From Emcibacter nanhaiensis (GTDB lineage Bacteria > Pseudomonadota > Alphaproteobacteria > Sphingomonadales > Emcibacteraceae): a stretch of DNA of 64,000 nt. Of this stretch, positions 17,204 through 28,046 are shown piece after piece. The first letter of the stretch is position 1, and every line of letters starts with the position of its first letter. Where the stretch lies: contig NZ_VFIY01000018.1 in NCBI RefSeq assembly GCF_006385175.1, positions 372,001 to 436,000 on the forward strand, read 5' to 3'. The notes under the pieces are model-generated. The model did not search any database. It was not told where the DNA came from and was given only the letters and a program-made list of their open reading frames with translations. Both the position numbers and the translations under genes were made by a program.

Positions 17204-17707
17204 ATGACTAAATCGATGTTTCCTTTCACAATCTTTTTCTACGCAAAGTATTTTATTGCAGGACTCTTGATTGGTGAATTCTCCCAGTTGGCGTTTGCAA
17301 CTTATCTCGCTGTTTATGATAACATAAGCGGCCATGAATTTCTTTTTACTTCATACAGAATAGCAACAGTGTTCCTAGCCTATTTTCTACTGCTCTTCAT
17401 CTATTTTGAGGAAGTCCTGGAACCTATTTTCAAGCTAATCAAGCATCTTCGCTTCGATATTTTAGGCGCCGCTTTTATAGGCCTGTGTCTTTCACTTAAC
17501 GCCGGCCTTATCGGAACACCCCTATACTTAAAAATTCTTCATCACACAGATATGAATACTATATCCTTTGTGTTCTCAGGCCTTCTGGGTGTCTTTCTAA
17601 TTACAACTTTCATGTCGATCCTCAGAAACAGTTACTCTCAACCTAAAAAAAGATTGGACTCATCTTTTCTGATGAGCCTATTACCGAGCCGGATGACGAC
17701 CTACTAG
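17204..17707 (+). CDS. Membrane half of a split KAP-family NTPase
   Basis: The 167-residue ORF starts at ATG 17204 (GGGGATGGGG lies upstream). It has four hydrophobic helices, including FIAGLLIGEFSQLAFATYLA, VFLAYFLLLFIYFEE, ILGAAFIGLCLSLNAGLIG and VFSGLLGVFLITTFM. The last conserved residues are around SILRNSYSQPKK, at an A7 run (17645-17651). After it, this frame gives a nonsense-like tail ending at 17707, while the -1 frame gives a normal KAP NTPase N-terminus. I interpret it as the N-terminal membrane domain of one protein of about 1007 residues whose frame is broken or shifted at A7. Confidence 0.7.
   Translation: MTKSMFPFTIFFYAKYFIAGLLIGEFSQLAFATYLAVYDNISGHEFLFTSYRIATVFLAYFLLLFIYFEEVLEPIFKLIKHLRFDILGAAFIGLCLSLNAGLIGTPLYLKILHHTDMNTISFVFSGLLGVFLITTFMSILRNSYSQPKKRLDSSFLMSLLPSRMTTY
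17645..17651 (+). other. A7 run at the frame junction of the KAP NTPase
   Basis: Seven consecutive A residues flanked by T and G sit exactly where the membrane frame must switch to the NTPase frame. One extra A would fuse both halves into one ORF. The run could act by transcriptional slippage, ribosomal -1 slippage or phase variation, or it could be an assembly error. The canonical A-AAA-AAG heptamer is present but in the wrong phase for this shift. Confidence 0.6.
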
Positions 17708-20226
17708 ATCTACGTGAGCAAGCAGAGAAATTTGCAGATAAGATTTATGATATAGGTTCCACAAAAAGTATGGTCTTCGGGCTGGACGCTCCTTGGGGAT
17801 TGGGCAAGACCTCCTTTCTTAACCTGATGCGGCGTCATTGGGAGAAAAATCTTGATGGCAAGTATAAGATCAAACCTGTAGTTTTCAATTTTGAGCCGCT
17901 CAAGTTTCCTCAAGGAGAGAACTTAAGTGATAGGTTTATCGAAGAAACTGTGCACGCGATCTCAAAAGAGTTTCCGATCCCTGAGTTAACACCATTATTA
18001 GGCAGATATTCAAGATATCTAAGAGGGTTATCTAGTGTAACAATATTTGGCTTTCAATTTGGAATTAACGATTACCTTTTTAACGATGGCTATAAACTGC
18101 AATTAGAGAATTTTCTTCAACGAGAAGAAGTAAAACTTATTGTCTTTATCGAAGACTTGGACAGAATTTCATACAAAGAAGCAAAACAAATTCTTTATTC
18201 GATGAAGTCGGCCTTTGACCTTCCAAACATTTCCTATGTTGTTTGTTACGACAGTCAAAATATGCTTCAAAACATGGACGTTAAGTTTAACCAAAAAGCC
18301 GAAGCAAGATGTTCTGAGAACTGTGTCGCAATAGCTAGTAACGAAGCAGGAAACACTGAAAACCTACTCGAATTTTTAGAAAAATTTGTACAAATAAAGG
18401 TTCCAATTTTTATTGAAACGGACGAGCTGGCAAAATATTTGAGCGCATTGATGATGCGTTTACAAGAACGCTTGTTTCTTAACTACAAAGAAGAATTTGT
18501 ATTAGAGCTCAAAGCAGTTATTGAAGTGATGTTGGGTATTAAAAACGAACAATATCATGAAAAATTCTTCGACTATCTCGGAAAACCAGACAATACCTAT
18601 TATTACGAAAAGATAATAAGAGATCCTCGTAAGATAAAACGCCTACTTAATCACATCGTATTTTTGGACATTAAGGGAGTGGAATATGTCGATGGGACAG
18701 ATTTTTTGCACCTTTTGTTAATTTACATAAATTACCCGCATGTTTTCAGGCATATTTATCAAGTCGAAACGGGCACCACTTCTGGATACTTTGCAAGAGG
18801 AGCTAGCGATAAAAATGAAGAACCTACAGAAAAGGATAAAGCATATTATGCCTTTAAGCGAGGACTTGATCCAGCCGCAGATTTTCTGCTGGAACAGATC
18901 TTTTCAAGAGACAAATACAAATATCAAGATAAAGAAGATATAGAGAAAATAGCTGCAAAATTTCCTGGGAACCTCCCAAGATATCTAGACATGATTACAA
19001 AGCAACGCCTCCCACCAGAAGAAAGTTCGCATAAATATCAACTGAAGGTGATCGATGATATTCATCATGGAACCCTAACCATTGAAGGCCTATACCAAGA
19101 TAAGGAGGAGTTACTAGGAGATGAAACCAAGTATGGTCTACTGTGGCTTAACCTCTCGAATAAAATAGCATCTATCTCAAAAGATTACTCTCTTCAAGAT
19201 GCCGATAACTTGATCTTGAGATTAATATCCTATTTCCCCCTACATTCTGCACTTGAAATAAGTGATATCAATATCGGAATTCGCTTTGAGCTACCCATAA
19301 GGCTATTAAGTATTTTGGACGCTGTAGGTTGGGACTTTAAAGCTGATAGAGGAAGACACAATACTCCTGAAAACTTGAAGATATTGGCCCATAGGATATT
19401 AGGTCTCGAGAAATTTGAGGGGCAGGGTATTATCGATAAATTGCTAGCGGATCAGCGAGGTATTCTTGGTCTATATGATTTAATGTTGTTTAGGTTATAT
19501 ATCTCACCAGATAGAAGTGGTGGATATTTTAATATTGATCGTGCTTTATTAACTTTCAGAGAGAGCTACCGTGAAACAGAACCTTTCATTAGGACTGTTG
19601 ACGTAATGCAAGAAATTTCTCAAACCGTTTTCTCAAAATTCGCAGAATTATACATCGACAAAGAAATAAACATATTTGCGGAAATCGATAGTCTATCTCT
19701 TGATGAGCTTAGTGGTGGACGAACAGAATATATTAAAAATTCCTGCACTGTGGAAACAATAACTAGTGCGGTAGAGAGCACAAAAACTAAACTTAAAGCT
19801 TTTATTTCTTATCAGCTTGGGAGCACTAAAGAAGACTTTGGTATCGGCTGTGGTTTTTATGACTTGGAAGGTAGTAGTCACCAACAAGGTATAAATGCCG
19901 TTTATAATGACTACTTATTCAATCTAATATTTAATCCTGAAAAATCTAAAAGTGCACACCAGTACTTTCTTGACTATCTCCTAATTAATTCTGGTTCTAC
20001 AGTCGAATATAATTCTGACAAACGTGTGCTTCGAAACGACGTATATAAGGATGTACTCAACACAACAAGACTTGCACAGCATATTGAAACATATAAGGCT
20101 GAGTTAATAGCTGAAATTGACAACCTTGCGACGCAAGACAAACAAATTATTATAAATCAGGAGGCCGTAACTTATAGAGATTACAAACATGACATTATTT
20201 TCTTCCTAGAAGAGAACTCAGGGTGA
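17647..20226 (+). CDS. KAP-family P-loop NTPase domain (split, phage-exclusion type)
   Basis: The open frame starts after a TAA at 17644 and has no ATG, GTG or TTG before 17770. Its first codons read FSDEPITEPDDDLLDL, the usual N-terminal signature of KAP NTPases. Walker A is APWGLGKTSF (Lys at residue 13 from ATG 17770). Walker B is LIVFIEDLDRI, residues 123-133 in the same numbering. The rest (about 650 residues) is helical and unrecognised. KAP NTPases include F-plasmid PifA, which excludes phage T7, and Kidins220. Starting at 17770 would remove the first core strand, so translation probably comes from the upstream membrane ORF by frameshift, or the gene is broken. Confidence 0.8.
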   Translation, partial: KKIGLIFSDEPITEPDDDLLDLREQAEKFADKIYDIGSTKSMVFGLDAPWGLGKTSFLNLMRRHWEKNLDGKYKIKPVVFNFEPLKFPQGENLSDRFIEETVHAISKEFPIPELTPLLGRYSRYLRGLSSVTIFGFQFGINDYLFNDGYKLQLENFLQREEVKLIVFIEDLDRISYKEAKQILYSMKSAFDLPNISYVVCYDSQNMLQNMDVKFNQKAEARCSENCVAIASNEAGNTENLLEFLEKFVQIKVPIFIETDELAKYLSALMMRLQERLFLNYKEEFVLELKAVIEVMLGIKNEQYHEKFFDYLGKPDNTYYYEKIIRDPRKIKRLLNHIVFLDIKGVEYVDGTDFLHLLLIYINYPHVFRHIYQVETGTTSGYFARGASDKNEEPTEKDKAYYAFKRGLDPAADFLLEQIFSRDKYKYQDKEDIEKIAAKFPGNLPRYLDMITKQRLPPEESSHKYQLKVIDDIHHGTLTIEGLYQDKEELLGDETKYGLLWLNLSNKIASISKDYSLQDADNLILRLISYFPLHSALEISDINIGIRFELPIRLLSILDAVGWDFKADRGRHNTPENLKILAHRILGLEKFEGQGIIDKLLADQRGILGLYDLMLFRLYISPDRSGGYFNIDRALLTFRESYRETEPFIRTVDVMQEISQTVFSKFAELYIDKEINIFAEIDSLSLDELSGGRTEYIKNSCTVETITSAVESTKTKLKAFISYQLGSTKEDFGIGCGFYDLEGSSHQQGINAVYNDYLFNLIFNPEKSKSAHQYFLDYLLINSGSTVEYNSDKRVLRNDVYKDVLNTTRLAQHIETYKAELIAEIDNLATQDKQIIINQEAVTYRDYKHDIIFFLEENSG

Positions 20227-20405
20227 GCCCTTATTGTGCCATCGAAGACAATGATTATAATCATTATCTCCCTACCCCACCAAATTTCTAGACCACTCTG
20301 AGGGGCCTATCTCCCACTTGGGCTACTTGAGCCCCCTATGCTCGTACGCTCCCCTAGCCCTCATTTTTCTCTGTATCCGCTGCAAAAATAAGCTATAACT
20401 CCCCC
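20227..20405. other. Right border of the accessory island
   Basis: This 179-bp gap lies between the KAP NTPase and the helicase gene; composition returns to GC-rich here. A perfect 16-bp palindrome, AATGATTATAATCATT, lies at 20250-20265 and could be a terminator stem or recombination/operator site. No integrase, tRNA end or direct repeat matching the left border could be seen. Confidence 0.4.
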
Positions 20406-22733
20406 ATGTCTGATCCCTTTGACCTTGATGATCTGCCGGACGAGTTTTCCCCGGCCCCCGAACCGTCTCAACCCGGCCAAAATCCGGCGGGTCCGCCGCC
20501 CTATATGCAGGGCCTGAACGGGCCGCAGCTGGAAGCGGTCGAGGCCATGGACGGGCCGGTGCTGGTGCTGGCCGGGGCCGGGACCGGCAAGACCCGGGTG
20601 CTGACCACGCGCCTGGCGCATATCCTCGCCACCGGCCGGGCCTACCCGGGGCAGATCCTGTGCGTAACCTTCACCAACAAGGCGGCCCAGGAAATGAAAA
20701 TGCGGGTCGGCCGCATCATCGGCGAGGCGGTCGAGGGCATGTTCTGGCTCGGCACCTTCCACTCGATCGGGGTCAAGATCCTGCGCCGCCATGCGGACCT
20801 GTTGGGACTGGAAAGCAATTTCACCATCCTCGACACCGACGACCAGTTGCGCTTGCTGAAGCAGCTCATTGAAGGCGGCAATATCGACCATAAACGCTGG
20901 CCGCCGCGCCTTCTCGCCTCGCTCATCGACGGCTGGAAAAACCGCGGGTTGACGCCCGACAAGGTGCCCGCCAACGAAGGCCACAACTATGCCGACGGCC
21001 GCGGCATCGAGCTCTACAAAGCCTACCAGGCCCGGCTCAGGCAGATCAACGCCTGCGATTTCGGCGACCTGCTGCTGCATTGCCTGACCCTGTTCCAGAC
21101 CCACCCGGAGGTGCTGGCCGAGTACCAGCGGCGCTTCAAATATATCATGGTCGACGAATACCAGGACACCAATGTGGCGCAATATCTCTGGCTGCGCCTG
21201 CTGGCCCAGGGCCACCGGAACATCTGCTGCGTCGGCGATGACGACCAGAGCATCTACGGCTGGCGCGGCGCGGAAGTGGGCAATATCCTGCGCTTTGAGG
21301 AGGATTTCCCCGGCGCGAAGGTGATCAGGCTGGAGCAGAACTACCGCTCCACCACCCATATCCTGGGCGCCGCCGGCGGGCTGATTGAAAGCAATGCCGG
21401 CAGGCTCGGCAAGACGCTGTGGACCGCGGAGGAAGGCGGTGAGCCGGTCACGGTCAATCCGGTGTGGGACGGGCGCGAGGAAGCCCGGGCCATCGGCGAG
21501 CAGATCGAGGACCTGCAGAGGAAGGGCCATGCCCTCCGGGAGATCGCCATTCTGGTGCGCGCCGGGTTCCAGACCCGGGAGTTCGAGGAACGCTTCCTCA
21601 CCCTCGGCATCCCCTACCGCATCGTCGGCGGCTTGCGCTTTTATGAGCGCCAGGAAATCCGCGACGCCATGGCTTACCTGCGCGTCATCGCCCAGCCCCA
21701 GGACGACCTCGCCTTCGAGAGGATCATCAATGTGCCCAAACGCGGCCTCGGCGCCGCCTCGGTCAATGTGCTGCACGCCCTCGCCCGGGCCCAGGGCGTC
21801 TCGCTGATGCAGGCGGCGCGCGAAGTCTGTGAGACCGAGGAACTGCGCCCCGCCGCCCGCAAGGCTCTGGCGGCGCTGGTGGCCGATTTCGAGCGCTGGC
21901 GCGACCTCGCCACCACGGAAAACCATGTGGAGCTGCTGGAGACGGTGCTGGAGGACAGCGGCTACCGCGCCATGTGGCAGAATGACAAATCGCCGGAGGC
22001 GCCGGGCAAGCTCGAGAACCTCTCAGAGCTCAGCCGCGGCATGGGCGAGTTCGACAGCCTGGCCGAGTTCCTCGAACATATCAGCCTGGTGATGGAGAAT
22101 GAACAGAACGCCAGCGCCGACAAAGTCAGCCTGATGACGCTCCATGCGGCCAAAGGGCTGGAATTCGACTGCGTGTTCCTGCCGGGCTGGGAAGAGGAAC
22201 TGTTCCCGTCCAAGAAATCGCTCGAGGAAAGCGGCCAGAAGGGGCTCGAGGAAGAGCGCCGCCTCGCCTACGTCGGCCTCACCCGCGCCCGCAAGCAGGC
22301 CCATGTCTATCATGCCTCGTCCCGCTATCTGTTCGGCAATTACACCGCGCCGATCCCGTCGCGCTTTATCGCCGAAATGCCGGACGAGCATATCGAGCAG
22401 CGCGGCCAGACCGGCTTTTACGCCCAGAACACCCGGCAGAATGAGTTCGATCAGGGGGGCAGCGGTTTCGGCAGAACCAGCAGCTGGTCCGGCCAGGAGA
22501 AATATGAGAAGAATTACCAGCTCGACCGCTCCAAGGCCAAAAAATCCGCCGGCAGCTACGCCTCGCCGAAGAGCAAGGCCTCGGCCCCGTCCGCCTTCAG
22601 CCTCGGCGAGCGGGTGTTCCATGACAAATTCGGTTATGGCAGCGTGGTCGCCGTCGACGGCAACAAGCTGGAAATCGATTTTGAAAAAGGCAGCCGCCGC
22701 AAAGTGATGGAAAGTTTCCTCACCAAAGCCTGA
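20406..22733 (+). CDS. uvrD: UvrD/PcrA-type ATP-dependent DNA helicase
   Basis: The 775-residue superfamily 1A helicase unwinds DNA 3' to 5' in nucleotide excision and mismatch repair. Helicase motifs are clear: Q motif (LNGPQLEAV), Walker A GAGTGKT, motif Ia TFTNKAAQEMKMR, motif II DEYQDTN, motif III DDDQSIYGWRGA, motif IV QNYRST, motif V TLHAAKGLEFD and motif VI AYVGLTRAR. The C-terminal end (FSLGERVFHDKFGYGSVVAV) is the Tudor-like domain of UvrD/PcrA. It stands alone, next to the AT-rich island. Confidence 0.95.
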   Translation: MSDPFDLDDLPDEFSPAPEPSQPGQNPAGPPPYMQGLNGPQLEAVEAMDGPVLVLAGAGTGKTRVLTTRLAHILATGRAYPGQILCVTFTNKAAQEMKMRVGRIIGEAVEGMFWLGTFHSIGVKILRRHADLLGLESNFTILDTDDQLRLLKQLIEGGNIDHKRWPPRLLASLIDGWKNRGLTPDKVPANEGHNYADGRGIELYKAYQARLRQINACDFGDLLLHCLTLFQTHPEVLAEYQRRFKYIMVDEYQDTNVAQYLWLRLLAQGHRNICCVGDDDQSIYGWRGAEVGNILRFEEDFPGAKVIRLEQNYRSTTHILGAAGGLIESNAGRLGKTLWTAEEGGEPVTVNPVWDGREEARAIGEQIEDLQRKGHALREIAILVRAGFQTREFEERFLTLGIPYRIVGGLRFYERQEIRDAMAYLRVIAQPQDDLAFERIINVPKRGLGAASVNVLHALARAQGVSLMQAAREVCETEELRPAARKALAALVADFERWRDLATTENHVELLETVLEDSGYRAMWQNDKSPEAPGKLENLSELSRGMGEFDSLAEFLEHISLVMENEQNASADKVSLMTLHAAKGLEFDCVFLPGWEEELFPSKKSLEESGQKGLEEERRLAYVGLTRARKQAHVYHASSRYLFGNYTAPIPSRFIAEMPDEHIEQRGQTGFYAQNTRQNEFDQGGSGFGRTSSWSGQEKYEKNYQLDRSKAKKSAGSYASPKSKASAPSAFSLGERVFHDKFGYGSVVAVDGNKLEIDFEKGSRRKVMESFLTKA

Positions 22734-22743
22734 CAATTCCCCA

Positions 22744-22771
22744 TAAAAAAAAGGCCGCCCAAGGGCGGCCC
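22744..22771 (-). terminator. Rho-independent terminator of the DUF2807 operon
   Basis: GGCCGCCC-TT-GGGCGGCC forms an 8-bp stem (minus strand, 22770-22753) and is followed by nine T residues. It sits 33 bp after the stop of the first DUF2807 gene. It also lies just after uvrD on the plus strand and may serve both. Confidence 0.85.
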
Positions 22772-22803
22772 GGTATAGTTGGTGAGTTATCTCTTGTCGC
22801 GAC

Positions 22804-23571
22804 CTAGTCGCGGATGATGATGTTGTTGTGGCGGCGGACTTCCTTCATCACCTTGTCCGGCTTGCCGGAAATATCCACGGTGCCGGAGCCGATCACTTCC
22901 ACATCCACCAGGTCCGTGGCATAGACGGAGGCATCGCCGGAGCCCATGATCTCCACATCGGCGGCCTGGCATTTCAGATTGTCGCCGTCAAATTCGCCGG
23001 AACCGTTGATTTCCAGGTTCAGCTTTTCGCAGGTGCCTTCCAGGCTGACGTCGCCGGAGCCGTTGATTTCCACCGAGGCATGACCCGCGTCAATTTTTTC
23101 ACCAGTCACTTCGCCGGTGCCGTTCAGTTCCACGTCGAGGCGGCCGACCTTGCCGGTAAATTCGATATCCCCGGAGCCGTTGATCTCCAGGTCGAACCGT
23201 TCGGTCTTGAGGCCCTTGATGGTGCCGTCGGCCGAACCGTTGATTTCAAGGTCCTCCAAGGTCTTCATGGCAATCATGATTTCCGGTTTCTCTCCGCTCC
23301 AGTTGCGGTATTTACCGCGCTTCTGACGGATGGTCAGGGTGTGGCCACGGACGAAAACGTCGAGCCGTTCCAGGGTTTCCTCGCTGGCCTCGACCTTGAC
23401 TGACTGTTTCTTGCCAACCTCGATTTCGAAATCGACGCTGCTGTCGATTTCGATGCGGTCGAATTCCTTCAGGTCATAGGATTTACCGCCGGCCAATGCC
23501 AGGGAGGGGGCCAGGGTGGGGAGAGCGGCGGCCAGAAACAGGGCGCCCGGGACTAACATACTTTTTTTCAT
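22804..23571 (-). CDS. Exported DUF2807-type (head GIN) protein 1
   Basis: The 255-residue protein has a signal peptide (about 1-27, ending SLALA). It then forms a repetitive beta-solenoid with motifs such as LEINGSGD, VEINGSGD, LEINGSGE and VEIMGSGD about every 20 residues. This is characteristic of the head GIN/DUF2807 family, which is exported and of unknown function. The paralogue lies directly upstream on the same strand. Export to the periplasm or surface is inferred from the signal peptide. Repeats favour duplication within the gene. Confidence 0.85.
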   Translation of the reverse strand: MKKSMLVPGALFLAAALPTLAPSLALAGGKSYDLKEFDRIEIDSSVDFEIEVGKKQSVKVEASEETLERLDVFVRGHTLTIRQKRGKYRNWSGEKPEIMIAMKTLEDLEINGSADGTIKGLKTERFDLEINGSGDIEFTGKVGRLDVELNGTGEVTGEKIDAGHASVEINGSGDVSLEGTCEKLNLEINGSGEFDGDNLKCQAADVEIMGSGDASVYATDLVDVEVIGSGTVDISGKPDKVMKEVRRHNNIIIRD

Positions 23572-23618
23572 GGTCTTTCTCGCTTTACTTACCTACTACC
23601 CGTCGAATTTGTATCAAC

Positions 23619-24257
23619 TTAGTGGACATCTATGCTGCTGAACAGGCCGTCGCTGGTGTCGACCTTTTTCGGCTTGCCGTAAACATCGATATTGCCGAAG
23701 CCGCTGACTTGCGCGACGATGGATTCAGAAGCATAAACTTCCACATTGCCGGCGCCGTTAACGTCAACGTCCACGTCCTTGCATTCAAGGTCTTCCGCCT
23801 CGATATTGCCGGCGCCATTGAGGTCGATGACCAGCTTGTCGCATTTGCCTTCCATCTCGATATTGCCGGCACCGTTGAGCTCGATTTCGAAATCGCCACC
23901 GTCAAAGCCCTCGATGTCCGCATCCACGGCACCATCCACTTCCAGGGCGGTGAATTTGGGCATGGAGATGTCCAGATGCAGGTTCTTGTCGCCAAGCACG
24001 ATTTCATCTTCTTTGTCATATTTCACATATAGGGTGCCGTCTTTCACTTCGGTGACAACACGTCCGACATATTTTTCCTTGCCGCTCAGCTCTACAGAGA
24101 AATCCTTGCCGACATGCACATCAAGTGCAATGCCGGTTTCGATCGCGATCCGCTCGAAATCCTTATGGTCCAGCATCCTGGAAGCGTCAGCCGCAAAAGC
24201 CGTGCCGGCAAACATGGTCACGGACAATACCGCGGCGGTTGTCAATATCCCCTTCAT
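23619..24257 (-). CDS. Exported DUF2807-type (head GIN) protein 2
   Basis: The 212-residue paralogue of the neighbouring protein has a signal peptide (MKGILTTAAVLSV, ending GTAFA). Its solenoid uses NGAGN where its sibling uses NGSGD (ELNGAGNIEME, DLNGAGNIEAE, DVNGAGNVEVY). ATG 24257 is chosen because GGAG precedes it and it opens a proper signal peptide. An upstream ATG (24314) would add 19 non-signal residues. It is first gene of a two-gene operon ending at the terminator near 22750. Confidence 0.83.
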   Translation of the reverse strand: MKGILTTAAVLSVTMFAGTAFAADASRMLDHKDFERIAIETGIALDVHVGKDFSVELSGKEKYVGRVVTEVKDGTLYVKYDKEDEIVLGDKNLHLDISMPKFTALEVDGAVDADIEGFDGGDFEIELNGAGNIEMEGKCDKLVIDLNGAGNIEAEDLECKDVDVDVNGAGNVEVYASESIVAQVSGFGNIDVYGKPKKVDTSDGLFSSIDVH

Positions 24258-24485
24258 CTCAGGCTCCTTCAGGTCAGTTTTTGTTATGGCTTTTATTATG
24301 CTTAGTTGGCTCAATTTATGGAATCAGTATAAAAGAACAAACCCGTTCCTCACAAGTATGTGAACAGCCTCTCGTCGCAGATATGCGGGAGCTTGTCGCA
24401 TTTTGTCGCGAAAAATACTGCTTTGCGGCTTGTTTCCCGCCCCGATATTGGCCATAAAGGCACCAATGACAGAAGGACCCTGCCC

Positions 24486-25418
24486 GTGACCGACCCCGCG
24501 ACGACCCCGGATTCCACCTGGAAACTGACCCTCGAACTTCCCCTTGAAGTAACGTCCGCTTTCGAGGAATTGCTCTATGCCCAGGGGGATGACCCGATCC
24601 CGACCATCGCCACCTTCGAAATCCCGGAACGGCCGGAGGTCTGGACCTTCGAAGCCTATTATGTGAACCGGCCGGCCGAAGACCGGGTGCGGCAGGCGCT
24701 CGGCTTTCTCTGCGACATGTACCAGCTGGACATGCCGGCCTTTGTGATCGAGGAAGTGGAGCAGCGGGACTGGGTCGCGGAGTCCCAGAAAATCCTCAAA
24801 CCGGTGAAAACCAACAGATTCTTTATCCACGGCAGCCACGATGCCGACAAGGTGCCGGCGGACCGGATCGCCCTGCAGATCGAGGCCGGACAGGCGTTCG
24901 GCACCGGCCAGCACGGCACCACCCATGGCTGCCTCAGGGCCATTGAGGATATTGCGGAACAGGGGCAGCCGCACAATATCCTCGACCTCGGCACCGGCTC
25001 CGGCGTGCTGGCGCTGGCCATGGCGAAAATATGGGACAGCCCCGTCACCGCCAGCGACATTGACCCCATCGCCACCGAGACCACCATCGAAAATGCGGAA
25101 ATCAACCATGTGAAGCTGGCGGCCTCGGCAGAAGACAAAACCGGCGTCTTTGCCCTGACCGCCGATGGCTTTGACGATCCCGAACTCGCCGGCCGCGGCC
25201 CGTTCGACCTGATTGTCGCCAATATCCTGGCCGGGCCGCTGATCGAGCTGGCGCCGGAGATGGCCCGGCACCTGACAGCGGACGGTCGCCTGGTGCTGTC
25301 CGGCCTGCTGGATCATCAGCAGGAGCGGGTTCTGGACGCCTACCGGGCGCAGGGATTCAGTCTGGAAAAGGAATATGCCCTGGGCGAATGGCGGGCCCTG
25401 ACCCTCAAACGGGTCTGA
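24486..25418 (+). CDS. prmA: Ribosomal protein L11 methyltransferase
   Basis: The 310-residue protein trimethylates ribosomal protein L11 with S-adenosylmethionine. Motifs are FGTGQHGTTHGCL, motif I LDLGTGSGVLAL, acidic loop ASDIDPIA, and the catalytic-site VANILAGPLIELAP. GTG 24486 is chosen because AGAAGGA lies 9 nt upstream and the frame before it lacks similarity. The N-terminal 100 residues form the L11-recognition domain. It is monocistronic, with a divergent DUF2807 operon upstream and a convergent small gene downstream. Confidence 0.92.
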   Translation: MTDPATTPDSTWKLTLELPLEVTSAFEELLYAQGDDPIPTIATFEIPERPEVWTFEAYYVNRPAEDRVRQALGFLCDMYQLDMPAFVIEEVEQRDWVAESQKILKPVKTNRFFIHGSHDADKVPADRIALQIEAGQAFGTGQHGTTHGCLRAIEDIAEQGQPHNILDLGTGSGVLALAMAKIWDSPVTASDIDPIATETTIENAEINHVKLAASAEDKTGVFALTADGFDDPELAGRGPFDLIVANILAGPLIELAPEMARHLTADGRLVLSGLLDHQQERVLDAYRAQGFSLEKEYALGEWRALTLKRV

Positions 25419-25442
25419 CGAGCGGAAACGGGAACCAGTAAA

Positions 25443-25466
25443 CAAAAAAGCCGGCATAAGCCGGCT
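25443..25466 (-). terminator. Rho-independent terminator of the small repeat-protein gene
   Basis: AGCCGGC-TTAT-GCCGGCT on the minus strand (25466-25449) is followed by a T-run (TTTTTGTT). It sits 32 bp past the stop of the 83-residue gene, and possibly also serves the convergent prmA. Confidence 0.75.
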
Positions 25467-25497
25467 CCTTCATTTGGCTGTTCTGCAATGTCCTGGC

Positions 25498-25749
25498 TCA
25501 GGAAGCCACGTTCACCACAGCAATGTTGTCGTTGGCCGGCTCACCTGCAGGCACATAACCTTTTTCCTGCAGCAGGTCCATGAAGTCATAGTCAGCCACA
25601 ACGACAGAGTCATTGATACGGCCTGTCAGTCTGGACATAATGGCAGCGACTTTTTCGGTCAGCGTTGCGTCAATTTGATCTGTCACAGGTACAAGCTTTT
25701 TGTCCTTCAACAGATCCATGAAATCATATCCGTCGATATATTTTGTCAT
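25498..25749 (-). CDS. Small protein with a duplicated YDFMDLL motif
   Basis: This 83-residue ORF of unknown function has two tandem-like units: YDFMDLLKDKKLVPVTD at about 8-24 and YDFMDLLQEKGYVPAGE at about 54-70. Between them lies an amphipathic stretch (LTEKVAAIMSRLTGRIND). There is no signal peptide or membrane helix. A terminator follows the stop and an AT-rich leader precedes it, so it is probably a real transcription unit. The repeated hydrophobic motif may be a docking peptide (speculation). Confidence 0.6.
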   Translation of the reverse strand: MTKYIDGYDFMDLLKDKKLVPVTDQIDATLTEKVAAIMSRLTGRINDSVVVADYDFMDLLQEKGYVPAGEPANDNIAVVNVAS

Positions 25750-25943
25750 TGATCTATCCTTAAAATCTGTTGAATTAAACCGTTGGCTCCCAATCGGTGA
25801 CCTTTAGATAAAGTTTTATATAAATTTTAGTAGGTAATAAAATTGCGCGGCAGGCATGCAATTTGCGCATACCTGAAAATAAAGGGTATTAAATAATGCA
25901 TAGCTATAGAGGATAATAATCAGGTTGCAGTTAACTGAGGCCC

Positions 25944-28046
<2,103 letters not shown>

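Noticed and set aside
17646-17652. Canonical A-AAA-AAG slippery heptamer as a programmed frameshift
   Set aside because: The heptamer is present, but its zero frame is the NTPase frame, not the membrane frame, so the classic tandem slippage cannot explain the needed switch. Other mechanisms remain open.
17710-17913. Minus-strand ORF over the KAP NTPase start
   Set aside because: It is a shadow frame across a region where the plus strand carries clear Walker A coding sequence.
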